From contig JADYXR010000139.1 of the NCBI GenBank assembly GCA_021772095.1, positions 124,001 through 188,000 on the forward strand: a DNA stretch of 64,000 nt, given 5' to 3'. This DNA comes from Candidatus Obscuribacter sp. (lineage in GTDB: Bacteria; Cyanobacteriota; Vampirovibrionia; Obscuribacterales; Obscuribacteraceae). Positions within the stretch are counted from its first letter, which is position 1. Every line of letters begins with the position of its first letter. Below are positions 1 through 8,476 of this stretch, in pieces. Position numbers and translations under genes: made by a program. The notes beneath the pieces were generated by a model. It ran no database searches. It had not been told where the DNA came from and was given only the letters and a program-made list of their open reading frames with translations.

Positions 1-1218
1 GTTCTCAATTTAATTAAAGATGAAGGTCTCAGAGGCAGAGTTCGTGAGCGACTAATGAGTGGCGAAGCCCAGCCTCATGCCGATCGCGGACAGAAGAACC
101 GCGACGGAGTTCCACGAAAGGTTCGTCCGAAAGAAACGCCTCAACCTCGCGAAGGGCAGAAACCAGCGGCTGCTGATCAGCCAGTACCCGCTGCTGATAA
201 GGCTCGAAGCGATGCGGTTCCTAGAGCGCAACGTGGTTTGAAACCGAAAGCTGATACCACTGGTGACGTTCCAACTGGCGACAAGCCCGCGATCGTGAAT
301 CCAGCAGCGCCAACGGGCGATCAGCCTGCTGTTGCTACGCCGGAAGTTCCAGCCGATAAGGCACCACTAGTACCACCACCAAAAGTTGAGCCTCCTGCTG
401 CGAACGATAAACCTGTGCCACCACAGGTAGAGCCTGGTGCCACCGACAAACCAGCGCAAGTAATTCCGACTCCAACAGATAAGCCAATACAAGTTGAGCC
501 AAGAGTCGGCGAAACTCCGCGCATCAGCGATGACTATCGCGATCCTAAAGCTCAATTCGAACCGCATCAAACAGATGAACGCTTGACGCCCGAACGTCGC
601 GATCGTCATCAGGAGGCCCGTCGTCGCGATCGACACAGACGCGCACCTGGTGATGGCACTTCGAGACAAGAATATCTTAATCAAGAAAGCGTTCCGGAAG
701 GGATGCCTGCACTGGCCGACGCTAAGGGCGGAAAGGCTGAACACATGCCGCTGAAGGGACTGCCCACTATGAGCGCCGCGCAGATCGATCGTGTACTGCA
801 AGAGCATAAATCGCCTGCCGCGTCGGAAACAATTCGCGACCTGACGACTGGAAAAGATCTCACTTTCGGTGAGCACTTATACAAACTCGGAATGGAATAC
901 GGAATTGATCCAGCCATCGCGCTTGGATTTTTCAAAGCAGAATCCACTTTCGGCAAGTATGGTAAAGCCGCTCGTACCAATAGTTTCGGTAACATCAAAG
1001 GTGGTTCTGGATTCCGCGGTTATGATTCATTTGCTGATGGTGCACGTGATTGGTTCAACCTGGTAAGCGGTGAGAAATATTTCGGTGCCGGCCGCGAAAC
1101 GCTTGGTCTGGTCCTTAAGAAATACGCACCACCTTCAGAAAACAACACGGCTGGTTATATCCGCGACGTGGCTAGAGATGCCCGCATCTGGTCCGCTCGC
1201 GAACGAGTCAACGGTTAA
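1..1218 (+). CDS. Glucosaminidase-domain cell-wall hydrolase, 5' end outside window
   Basis: The reading frame is open from the first base of the window, so the gene probably begins upstream; the first ATG inside is at 55. The N-terminal ~200 residues are Pro/Asp/Lys-rich low complexity built from degenerate repeats of the type P-x-A-D-K-P or T-D-K-P, probably an unstructured linker. The last ~130 residues look like a mannosyl-glycoprotein endo-beta-N-acetylglucosaminidase-type domain: the stretch around KAESTFGKYG carries the likely catalytic Glu, followed by NSFGNIKGG and a Y-x-S-F-x-D-G motif. Family knowledge: such domains cleave the peptidoglycan glycan strand. Whether the protein is exported cannot be seen, because its N-terminus is missing. 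No partner gene is visible. Confidence 0.75.
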   Translation, partial: VLNLIKDEGLRGRVRERLMSGEAQPHADRGQKNRDGVPRKVRPKETPQPREGQKPAAADQPVPAADKARSDAVPRAQRGLKPKADTTGDVPTGDKPAIVNPAAPTGDQPAVATPEVPADKAPLVPPPKVEPPAANDKPVPPQVEPGATDKPAQVIPTPTDKPIQVEPRVGETPRISDDYRDPKAQFEPHQTDERLTPERRDRHQEARRRDRHRRAPGDGTSRQEYLNQESVPEGMPALADAKGGKAEHMPLKGLPTMSAAQIDRVLQEHKSPAASETIRDLTTGKDLTFGEHLYKLGMEYGIDPAIALGFFKAESTFGKYGKAARTNSFGNIKGGSGFRGYDSFADGARDWFNLVSGEKYFGAGRETLGLVLKKYAPPSENNTAGYIRDVARDARIWSARERVNG

Positions 1219-1233
1219 GTCGGAGTTCATCGA

Positions 1234-1253
1234 GGATGAACTAGGTTTCATCC
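1234..1253 (+). terminator. Weak hairpin after the hydrolase gene
   Basis: A 7-bp perfect stem (GGATGAA / TTCATCC) with a six-base loop lies 16 bases after the stop codon. It is followed only by GTTT, so it is a poor intrinsic terminator. It may still end the transcript before the next gene. Confidence 0.3.
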
Positions 1254-1408
1254 GTTTACAAAGACTCAGAAATCAAAATGTGTGGGGCGTTAGGCTGCAT
1301 GCCGATCTTAAATTGAACGCTCCATTAATACGATAAAAAATGATCTTCACCTCAGGTTGTCATTTGTTCGGTTTGATACGCTAGCCGGGAAGTTTCCTAT
1401 GGCAAAAA

Positions 1409-4225
1409 GTGTTTATGACTCCGACGCAGCAACTGTCTCCGCAACAATCAGATTCGAATATTTCCCAAACTGCGTCAACTGATGCGAGCAGTAGTGGAAT
1501 TCATCCCGGTATCGATGAGCGTGGTTCCAATCAGCCGAATGGACATGGTTCAAATCTAGCGGATGGACACGGTTCCAACCGGCCGAATGGACATGGTTCG
1601 AATCTAGCGAATGGACATGGTTCCAAACAACAGAACGGGCATAGTTCTAATGGCATTGATTCGCAAATTTCGTGGGCGCAAAAGCTGCAACGCTTTTTAA
1701 AAGCGAACGCGTGGCAAATTGCAATCATGCTTTGCGGCACAGCGGTAGCGCTTTCGTACCATTTTGTTTTTGGTCATCCGAAGACCACGCTGATTTATGA
1801 CGCGCGGAGTTACCTGTGGACCAGTTCGATTTTTGCCAAGTTTTTTATCGAACTGTCGCATCTTCATTGGGCACCGGAACTCATTCTCGATCCGAAATTT
1901 CAACAACATGTTGTGACTGATGGACCGATATACACCTCGTTTATCGGGGGTGTTTTTGCGCTGTTTCAGAGCGTTCCGGAAGCGAAGGACTACTACAAAG
2001 TCGAAATTATCCAATCGATATTGCACGGGTTCACTTGCGGGTTCGTTTATTTAATCTCCCTGCGGCTGCTCGACAGCAAGCTTCCTGGATCAGTGCCTGA
2101 TTCATCTGCATCCGACACTGGTATTGCATGTAGTGCGCGTGCTCGAGTGGGTGCCGTCACCTCGGCTCTGTTGTGGGCTTTCTATCCAGCGGCTAATCTG
2201 GCGTCCGGTTTCATGTACACCGAAGCCTTTGTCATCTTCGTTGTATCGGCGTTCATCTGGTCTGCTGTTTCAAGTAATGCCAGTCGTAGTCGAGATTTCT
2301 TGTGCGGCGTTTGCGCTGGACTGGTTTTCTTGTTGAAGCCCGCGCTGATCCCGGCAACGCTTCTATCATGCGCGGCTCGGTTATTTTTCTCGCCAAAGAA
2401 GGCGGCAGCGTTTTCGACCATCGTTGTAGCGCTTGCTCTGACAATTGCTCCGTGGGCTCTATACACGCATTTTGTATGCGGCAAAATGCAGATCACGACG
2501 GCGAGATTTGCCGGATACAATCTGGCGATGGGCTCAGATCCTGAAGTTGAAGGACGTTTGGTCATTCCGATTACGCCGCTGACAAACTTCTTCAGTGACG
2601 AAAAACAAGGTATATACTTTGTCGCCTCACAGTGGAAATACAATACCGCTGAGTCTTTGCAGATCACCGCAAAAAAACTGACTCGTTTTCTCACTTTCCC
2701 TTGGAATGATTTCCGGCACAAGTTCTTTGGTATGGACGCCTCGCAGCAACGCCTGATTCACCTCGCCTTGCTGTTCCTTGGGCTGGTCGGATGCACATTA
2801 GCTGCAATTACGCGAAAGGTTGACCGTGATGCGATGCCTATTCTTGTCGTGTTGACGTTTATGTGGACTCCACTTACATATCTGCTGTTTGAAGCAAACT
2901 CGCGTTATGGATTCAGCGTGATGCCGTTCTACGCGGTGTTCGCCGGCTTTCTAATCGCTCACCTGGTTGCACCCGATGTGCGGAAACATTGGAAGCCTTT
3001 GGCATTGTCTGTAGTATCAGGGGCAGTTTTGACCACGGTGATTCTCCAGTCGGCGAATTGGGCCAGCGCAGGTAGCTCAGTCGAGACCACTATCAAACTC
3101 GAGCCGCAGCAAACGCTGGTTTCGCAGATTGATCTGAATAAGGTGAAGGAACCAGCAGGTCCGTATGAAGCTGTGATTTTGGTTGACGGTGAAAGATCGA
3201 TTGAGACTGCGAGGCTGAACTTCAATGGTCACGAATTGAATCAAAAACTTGTGCACTTGCGATATTTGGACGCCGGCATTTACGATGGATACTACGTCAG
3301 TAAAGAGATTGCTCACTTAATGCAGGCCGAGGCCGAAGACTTCCGGCAGTGGCGTGTAGCGAGAATTCCAAAAGAGTGGATTGATTGGTCTGGGAAGAAC
3401 CAAATTAAAATCGCTGCCCAGTCAGTGGGCTGCACTGTATATGGTGACAGCGCCCAAGTCCCCGAACGACTTCCATCATTCAGGCACAACTGTCCGAACC
3501 GAATGGTCAACGACGTTTCTGGATACGAATGCAGAGTTCCGTTGTTGCGTCCAAGCCGGTCCGTGGCGTTAAATAGTTTCATCGAAGGTCCTGCAGCTGC
3601 AGAGGTCAAAGGCAGCAGTCGAGTGCGAATCGCGATTGTGACTGATTCGCTTCGAGGAAAGAAGAAGCAAGATCCTGTCGCTACCTTCGCGGGCACGGCG
3701 AGTGTTAGCGCACCGGAAACGTTATTGTGTACTGAAACGTTGACGTCGGATCGGTTTCCTCCGGTCATGAGGAGTGCCACCGGGGACGGTACTGTTCACA
3801 TTAGTCGCTTTGTTGTTGACCATGTCGCTCCAAATATCGAAATTAAGCTTCCACAGCCTGTCTCAGGTGACAACATCTATCGGTTGGAACTTACGGGAAG
3901 CATGCAATCGAAGAAACCTGGCAAGGTATCCGCATTACTCAGCAACGGCGTATTCGCCGTGGTATCGAAAGTGCCACCACACATGGAATGCGGTCCGGAA
4001 TGGAAGACCTTCAAGCTTGAAGATCGAATGCCGGTGCGCCTTCTGAAAACCACTCCAGAAGCACAGCCTTCAATTGTGCTGTCTCTTTATCCCGGGCAAT
4101 GGCTTTCTGAAAGTGGCTACGGAGGCAGCAAAGCTTCTTCTGATGCACAATTCCGTGATTTGAAATTGTCAGTTTGGTCGACCAAGCAACTCAACCTGGC
4201 CGGCAAGCAAGTCTTTGTCTATTAG
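1409..4225 (+). CDS. Large membrane glycosyltransferase, GT39/ArnT-like
   Basis: A 938-residue protein. Residues 1-80 are Ser/Gly/Asn-rich and contain five 8-residue repeats of the G-S-N-x-x-N-G-H type. From residue ~105 to ~560 there are roughly ten hydrophobic segments with short polar loops, including an aromatic-rich first loop after the first membrane segment, as in GT-C glycosyltransferases that use polyprenyl-phosphate sugars. The last ~370 residues are soluble and beta-rich, with no family I recognise. GTG at 1409 or ATG at 1415 can both serve as start; the RBS is weak. It lies upstream of an acyltransferase gene in the same direction, which suggests surface glycan or lipid decoration. 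The GT39 label is inferred from topology, not from a decisive motif. Confidence 0.6.
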   Translation: MFMTPTQQLSPQQSDSNISQTASTDASSSGIHPGIDERGSNQPNGHGSNLADGHGSNRPNGHGSNLANGHGSKQQNGHSSNGIDSQISWAQKLQRFLKANAWQIAIMLCGTAVALSYHFVFGHPKTTLIYDARSYLWTSSIFAKFFIELSHLHWAPELILDPKFQQHVVTDGPIYTSFIGGVFALFQSVPEAKDYYKVEIIQSILHGFTCGFVYLISLRLLDSKLPGSVPDSSASDTGIACSARARVGAVTSALLWAFYPAANLASGFMYTEAFVIFVVSAFIWSAVSSNASRSRDFLCGVCAGLVFLLKPALIPATLLSCAARLFFSPKKAAAFSTIVVALALTIAPWALYTHFVCGKMQITTARFAGYNLAMGSDPEVEGRLVIPITPLTNFFSDEKQGIYFVASQWKYNTAESLQITAKKLTRFLTFPWNDFRHKFFGMDASQQRLIHLALLFLGLVGCTLAAITRKVDRDAMPILVVLTFMWTPLTYLLFEANSRYGFSVMPFYAVFAGFLIAHLVAPDVRKHWKPLALSVVSGAVLTTVILQSANWASAGSSVETTIKLEPQQTLVSQIDLNKVKEPAGPYEAVILVDGERSIETARLNFNGHELNQKLVHLRYLDAGIYDGYYVSKEIAHLMQAEAEDFRQWRVARIPKEWIDWSGKNQIKIAAQSVGCTVYGDSAQVPERLPSFRHNCPNRMVNDVSGYECRVPLLRPSRSVALNSFIEGPAAAEVKGSSRVRIAIVTDSLRGKKKQDPVATFAGTASVSAPETLLCTETLTSDRFPPVMRSATGDGTVHISRFVVDHVAPNIEIKLPQPVSGDNIYRLELTGSMQSKKPGKVSALLSNGVFAVVSKVPPHMECGPEWKTFKLEDRMPVRLLKTTPEAQPSIVLSLYPGQWLSESGYGGSKASSDAQFRDLKLSVWSTKQLNLAGKQVFVY
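1523..1642. repeat. Five tandem 24-bp repeats in coding DNA
   Basis: Five head-to-tail 24-bp units start at 1523, 1547, 1571, 1595 and 1619. Each begins GGTTC or a close variant and ends AAYGGRCAY. They encode 8-residue units (GSNQPNGH, GSNLADGH, GSNRPNGH, GSNLANGH, GSKQQNGH). Substitutions fall mainly in the two central codons, and the reading frame is kept. Confidence 0.9.
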
Positions 4226-4287
4226 TCCGTACTGCGGACTCGTTCATCTCACTGGAACCTCTAGTCCTGACTCGTAACTCTAACTCA

Positions 4288-4439
4288 TGGCTCCAACCCA
4301 ACTTCCAACTTAGAGTTCCAACTTACGGCTCCAACCCAAGTTCCAATTTAGAGTTCCAATTCATGGCTCCAAACTAAGTTCCAACTTACAGTTCTAACCC
4401 AATAGTCCCTCAATAGTCCCAACTCATAGTTCCAATTCG
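4288..4439. repeat. Intergenic degenerate 12-13-bp tandem repeats
   Basis: The 248-bp space between the glycosyltransferase and the acyltransferase is mostly about twelve head-to-tail copies of a unit close to AGTTCCAACTTA. Unit length wobbles between 11 and 14 bases and every unit is built around a TCCAA core. The length is not a multiple of three and no reading frame follows the repeats, so this is non-coding. Possible roles are repeat-driven spacing of expression or simple slippage. Confidence 0.85.
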
Positions 4440-4473
4440 TTCCTTCCGGGAGCAAACCAACGCTAAGCAACAC

Positions 4474-5817
4474 ATGAGCACTGAAGCCCCACCAATTCAA
4501 AATTTGCGATCGAGCGAGGCACTTCCTTCGGAAGAGTTACTTTCGTCTCAAGGCGCACTCGCTTCGAAAAGTGCAAATTCTTCGCTTGAGTTACTTGCTT
4601 CGGAGGACGGAAGTTGGAACGATTCACGCGCTTCAACGGCGACACTTCCTTCGCGAGAAGCGCTCCCAGTGTCCTCTCCTGTTGCGAAAAATACATCAAA
4701 CTTGGAAGCTGCGAGATTTCGATTCATCGACGGATTGCGCGGAATTTGCGTTTTGATGGTGGTGTCGCACCATATTTTCTTCGAGATTTTTGAAAGTAAG
4801 AAATGGGTGGAGGTAAATCCCACCGTTCAGTCGATCACAAGCTGGTTGTGGCATGGATACCTCGGCTTGCCGATCTTCATTGTTTTGTCCGGCTTTTGTT
4901 TGATGCTACCTGTAGTGGCATCTAATAGCGATACTTTATCCGGCGGTTTCAAGGGATTCATATATCGCCGAGCCAAAAGAATTTTGCCACCATACTATGC
5001 GGCGCTCGGGTTGAGTTTGCTGCTGCTCCTGGTCGTGCCTGGCTTCAGCCAGCCATCAGGGTTTCACTGGGACTGGTCTTTGCCCGCGTTCAAAAAAGGC
5101 ATCATCTTTTCGCACTTGTTTCTCGTCCACAATATCGATCCTTCGTGGATAACCAAAATCAATCATCCTCTCTGGAGCATCGCCGTTGAATGGCAGATTT
5201 ATTTTGTCTTCGCGTTAGCGCTAATGCCAATTCGTAAGAAGCTTGGAGTCATCGCTGCGTTCGCGGCGGCGTGCCTTTTGGCTGCCGTACCAGCTGTCGT
5301 CTTCAACACAGGTCAATGGACTCGACCTTGGTATCTGGTTTTGTTTGCGATGGGAATGCTGGGCGCAACTGTATCCTGTTCGAGGCATCCGTTCGCGACA
5401 GCTGTGCGCGAGAAGCTGCCCTGGGGCTGGATTTGCTCGGCGCTTGTGGCGAGCGCGATCTACTTTTGTGTTGCTGGCTTCACTCAAACAAGCAGTGAGT
5501 GGATTACTGCCGTCGCCATAACCTGTGTAATGATCTGGGCAGCAACGTTCGAGCGAACACGCTCTTCAAAATTCGGCGCCACTGCAATGACGTTTCTGAC
5601 AATGCCGACCATAGCGAACATCGGCGTTTTTTCTTACAGCATCTATTTGATTCACGCGCCAATTATCGCGTTGCTTCGCATGTATTTGCAGTCGCTTAAG
5701 ATTGATCAAACAACAAGTTACCTGCTGCTGCACGTGCTGGGAATAGCTCTGAGTCTCGCATTCGGCTATGCTCTGTTCTATTTTGTCGAACGACACTTTT
5801 TGTCAAAGCGAAAGTGA
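4474..5817 (+). CDS. Acyltransferase family 3 membrane protein (OafA/YrhL-like)
   Basis: A 447-residue integral membrane protein. Residues 1-80 are a Ser/Glu/Ala-rich low-complexity head with repeated SSEALPSEE-like pieces. The acyltransferase-3 domain begins at about residue 85 with FRFIDGLRGICVL and the invariant-type histidine in VVSHHIFFEIF. About ten membrane segments follow to the end. Known members transfer acetyl or other acyl groups to surface polysaccharides, lipids or peptidoglycan. The low-complexity head is not part of the family. Being downstream of a GT-C enzyme suggests joint work on an envelope glycan; the substrate cannot be told from sequence. Confidence 0.85.
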   Translation: MSTEAPPIQNLRSSEALPSEELLSSQGALASKSANSSLELLASEDGSWNDSRASTATLPSREALPVSSPVAKNTSNLEAARFRFIDGLRGICVLMVVSHHIFFEIFESKKWVEVNPTVQSITSWLWHGYLGLPIFIVLSGFCLMLPVVASNSDTLSGGFKGFIYRRAKRILPPYYAALGLSLLLLLVVPGFSQPSGFHWDWSLPAFKKGIIFSHLFLVHNIDPSWITKINHPLWSIAVEWQIYFVFALALMPIRKKLGVIAAFAAACLLAAVPAVVFNTGQWTRPWYLVLFAMGMLGATVSCSRHPFATAVREKLPWGWICSALVASAIYFCVAGFTQTSSEWITAVAITCVMIWAATFERTRSSKFGATAMTFLTMPTIANIGVFSYSIYLIHAPIIALLRMYLQSLKIDQTTSYLLLHVLGIALSLAFGYALFYFVERHFLSKRK

Positions 5818-5837
5818 TTATCGAAGCACAGCGGCGT

Positions 5838-6485
5838 TTAGCCTGCTTCTTCCAATTTTGGTTTCGCACCGGCAACGGCAGAGTCTTGCTGCGCAGGGAT
5901 CGCTTTCCATTGTCCCGATCTGGTGAATCGTCCGGATGAAACCGCAATCGCCGTGGCCTTGAGTTCTTCTGCTTCTTTCACTCGATGGGTTTGATAAAGC
6001 AGCTGAATGTAGTGTCCGAGAAGCGTCATCACCTGCGGATGCGCGCGCCCGAGTCGGTTCTTCTTGATGCGCAAAGCCTGAACGTAGAACGGTTCCGCTT
6101 CATCATACTTAGTCCACGAGTGATACAACATCGCAGCATTGTGAGTCACAGTGCCGGTATCGAGATGGTCGGGTCCGAGGCAGCGAATATACATCTGCAG
6201 CAAACGTCTGATCACGTGCGCGCCGCGGTAGTATTCCTGCGTCATGTAATAGATTTCGGAGAGAAGCTCTAAAGTTATTCCGAGTCGGCGGTCGTCAGGT
6301 TCGAAACATTCAGCCTCTTCAAGTGCTGATAATGCAAGACGTTCGGACTCCTCCCATTTGCCCTGGTCCATTGATTGCTCAACTGAGGCAACAAGAATAT
6401 CCCAGGGACTGGTAGGTACCTTGGGGCGCTTTCTCTTCTGAAAGTTGTCACTCACCTGTGCTCCCTCTGCGAGCTCTAGAGTCAT
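5838..6485 (-). CDS. TPR protein, kinesin-light-chain-like repeats
   Basis: A 215-residue protein with no signal peptide. From residue ~30 to ~180 it shows four TPR units with the long 42-residue spacing of kinesin-light-chain repeats, including the signatures H-L-D-T-G-T-V-T-H-N-A-A and Y-D-E-A-E-P-F-Y-V-Q-A-L. Such repeats mediate protein-protein binding; the partner is unknown. It converges on the acyltransferase gene with a 20-bp gap. Two other proteins in the window (13595-17563 and 17671-18291) carry the same repeat type. Confidence 0.85.
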   Translation of the reverse strand: MTLELAEGAQVSDNFQKRKRPKVPTSPWDILVASVEQSMDQGKWEESERLALSALEEAECFEPDDRRLGITLELLSEIYYMTQEYYRGAHVIRRLLQMYIRCLGPDHLDTGTVTHNAAMLYHSWTKYDEAEPFYVQALRIKKNRLGRAHPQVMTLLGHYIQLLYQTHRVKEAEELKATAIAVSSGRFTRSGQWKAIPAQQDSAVAGAKPKLEEAG

Positions 6486-6618
6486 CTACTTGATTGTACT
6501 AAGTGTCCGTTTTGTCAGTAAGTCTGACTGGAATGATAACTCGTTCGAACTCCTAATCCTACTGTATAACTTGGCCCTACATTTAGTAAAGCGGCAAGTG
6601 CTTGCTCCGATTGTTTGC

Positions 6619-8454
6619 TTAACCCTGCCTTTTCAAGCTCAGTACGACTTTTCGGCTGATATCGGCACTTATGGATAGCTGCCGGATATCCTTCGGAACG
6701 TAAGATCCTGAATTCGGCGGGTTGAATTTGAACGTATAAACTCCTTGCGGAATTGTCACCTGACAGCGTCCCTCGTCATCGGTCAAAACATATCCGCGCG
6801 GTAAATTGGTGGCAGAGTCCTGCTCGTTCGCGTCGTCTTCCGGCTTTTCACCATATGGGTAATATTCCATCTGGCAGCGCGACACTTTTCCGCCGTCTTC
6901 CCCTGAGATTTCAAATTTCAAATGGCACCAGCCGTGCCATGTGATGTCCAGATTGACCGGCTCCGTGCCGACTTCGACAGGTGTGGCATTGGCGAAATCT
7001 TTGTGGACCACGATCAGATACTCACCCGGCGACAGAAAAATTGAGTATCGACCATCGGCGTCAGTGACTGAATGCGCCAGGGCGAGGTGCAGCTCTGATG
7101 TTTGAGCAGTAAACTTTTCTTTGGAATCGGCAAAAACTGAAATCTGCAAACCTGCTCTTGCTTGTCCCGAGTCATCTCGGATGCGTCCTTTGAGCGCGGT
7201 TCCAGCCAGCAAACCGACGTTGACCTGTGTGTCTCCGCCGACAACGATCATCTTTGCCCACGGCGCGATGCCGGCGTGCTGTGCACCGTCTATGGTGACT
7301 GATGGCGCGCTTTTCGGATGTGCCACCACTACCATCTTATAGTTGCCGCCCGGCACGCCAAGCGTGAATTGACCCTGGTTGTCGGTTTTGGCGATGAATT
7401 CTTTTGTGCTGCTCACGTCTTGAACTCTGACCAAACAACTTGATAGCGGTTCGTCTTCGAACATCACTTCGCCCTTGAGTTTATGACCTTCTTGAAGGAC
7501 AAAACTGCGGGTAGTATCGCTGTCCACTTTGACATTTGCTTCGCGCATTCCGAAATGAGTCGCTGATGGTGCCGGAATGATATCGAGGTCGTAATTGCCC
7601 GGCTCGAGCCAGATTTCAAAACTTCCTTGAGCATCGCTTTTACTTTCGGCGCAAAGATTTAGTTCTCTTACCAGCATTTGTTCTGCCGGAACACCCGGAG
7701 CGAATTTGACGAGGGCGTTGGAAACCGGCTGGCCAAAGACGTCTCGCACTTCACCTTGAAACTTCACCAACTCCGGCAAAACAATTTCAAGCGTTCCATC
7801 GATCACCAGATTGACTACTAAAATCTGTGTCGATACAAACGGGAATGAGGTGGTGCCGTTCGTTATGGTATGAGCTTCTTCGATGCCGTTGGCATTTGGC
7901 TCTGCGTCTTCCTGGCTGACATGCCGCGATGCGATGTGAAATTTGCCTTTGGGCAAAACCAGAGCGTATGCGCCTTCCGGAGTTAATTTACTGGTCGCTT
8001 CGTAAGGGATCGGTTCGATTCCGATGGCAACAACTTCGCCATCGATAATTTGTTTGCCGGATTGCGTCACCACCGTGCCTGTGAGCAGCGTTCCGGTGGT
8101 GAGACCGATGTTGCAGGTGGTGTTGGAAAATAGTTCTACGTCGTTGACTCTTTCTTTGAGAAAACGCGTGGTCGGGTTGGGAATCACTTCTAAGATGTAA
8201 TTTGCGCCCGGTAATGAAAACGAAAATTCGCCTTTGGTGCCCGTGATGGCCTGGGCCACCGCCGGATCCAATTTCCCTGGTCCCTGGGTACCGAGCGAGA
8301 GTGGCGACAGGACGCGCACTTCGACGCCCGCGACAGGCAGACCCTGGTGCTTAACGTGTCCCAAAAGCGAGTGCTTCGTTTGTTTTTCAGTCAAAGAGAT
8401 CACCAATGCGTACTTCGACCCGACGGTTTCCGCAGACCCGCCTTCTATAATCAA
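6619..8454 (-). CDS. Carboxypeptidase-regulatory-like beta-sandwich repeat protein
   Basis: A 611-residue protein built from about six or seven ~90-residue modules. Each holds a G-x-V or K-G-x-V strand, a D-x-x-G-x-F (DAQGSFEI, DNQGQFTL, DADGRYSI, DDEGRCQV) turn and an L-x-P-G-x-Y strand. This is the signature of carboxypeptidase regulatory-like (CarboxypepD_reg/Cna-B-type) domains, usually found in cell-surface or periplasmic adhesive proteins. No signal peptide is seen from the TTG at 8454, and a TTG/GTG pair ~16 codons later is an alternative start, so localisation is open. It begins 22 bp after folC on the same strand and may be co-transcribed with it, but nothing links the functions. Confidence 0.75.
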   Translation of the reverse strand: MIIEGGSAETVGSKYALVISLTEKQTKHSLLGHVKHQGLPVAGVEVRVLSPLSLGTQGPGKLDPAVAQAITGTKGEFSFSLPGANYILEVIPNPTTRFLKERVNDVELFSNTTCNIGLTTGTLLTGTVVTQSGKQIIDGEVVAIGIEPIPYEATSKLTPEGAYALVLPKGKFHIASRHVSQEDAEPNANGIEEAHTITNGTTSFPFVSTQILVVNLVIDGTLEIVLPELVKFQGEVRDVFGQPVSNALVKFAPGVPAEQMLVRELNLCAESKSDAQGSFEIWLEPGNYDLDIIPAPSATHFGMREANVKVDSDTTRSFVLQEGHKLKGEVMFEDEPLSSCLVRVQDVSSTKEFIAKTDNQGQFTLGVPGGNYKMVVVAHPKSAPSVTIDGAQHAGIAPWAKMIVVGGDTQVNVGLLAGTALKGRIRDDSGQARAGLQISVFADSKEKFTAQTSELHLALAHSVTDADGRYSIFLSPGEYLIVVHKDFANATPVEVGTEPVNLDITWHGWCHLKFEISGEDGGKVSRCQMEYYPYGEKPEDDANEQDSATNLPRGYVLTDDEGRCQVTIPQGVYTFKFNPPNSGSYVPKDIRQLSISADISRKVVLSLKRQG

Positions 8455-8476
8455 GAGATTTTAACCCATCTTCTGG

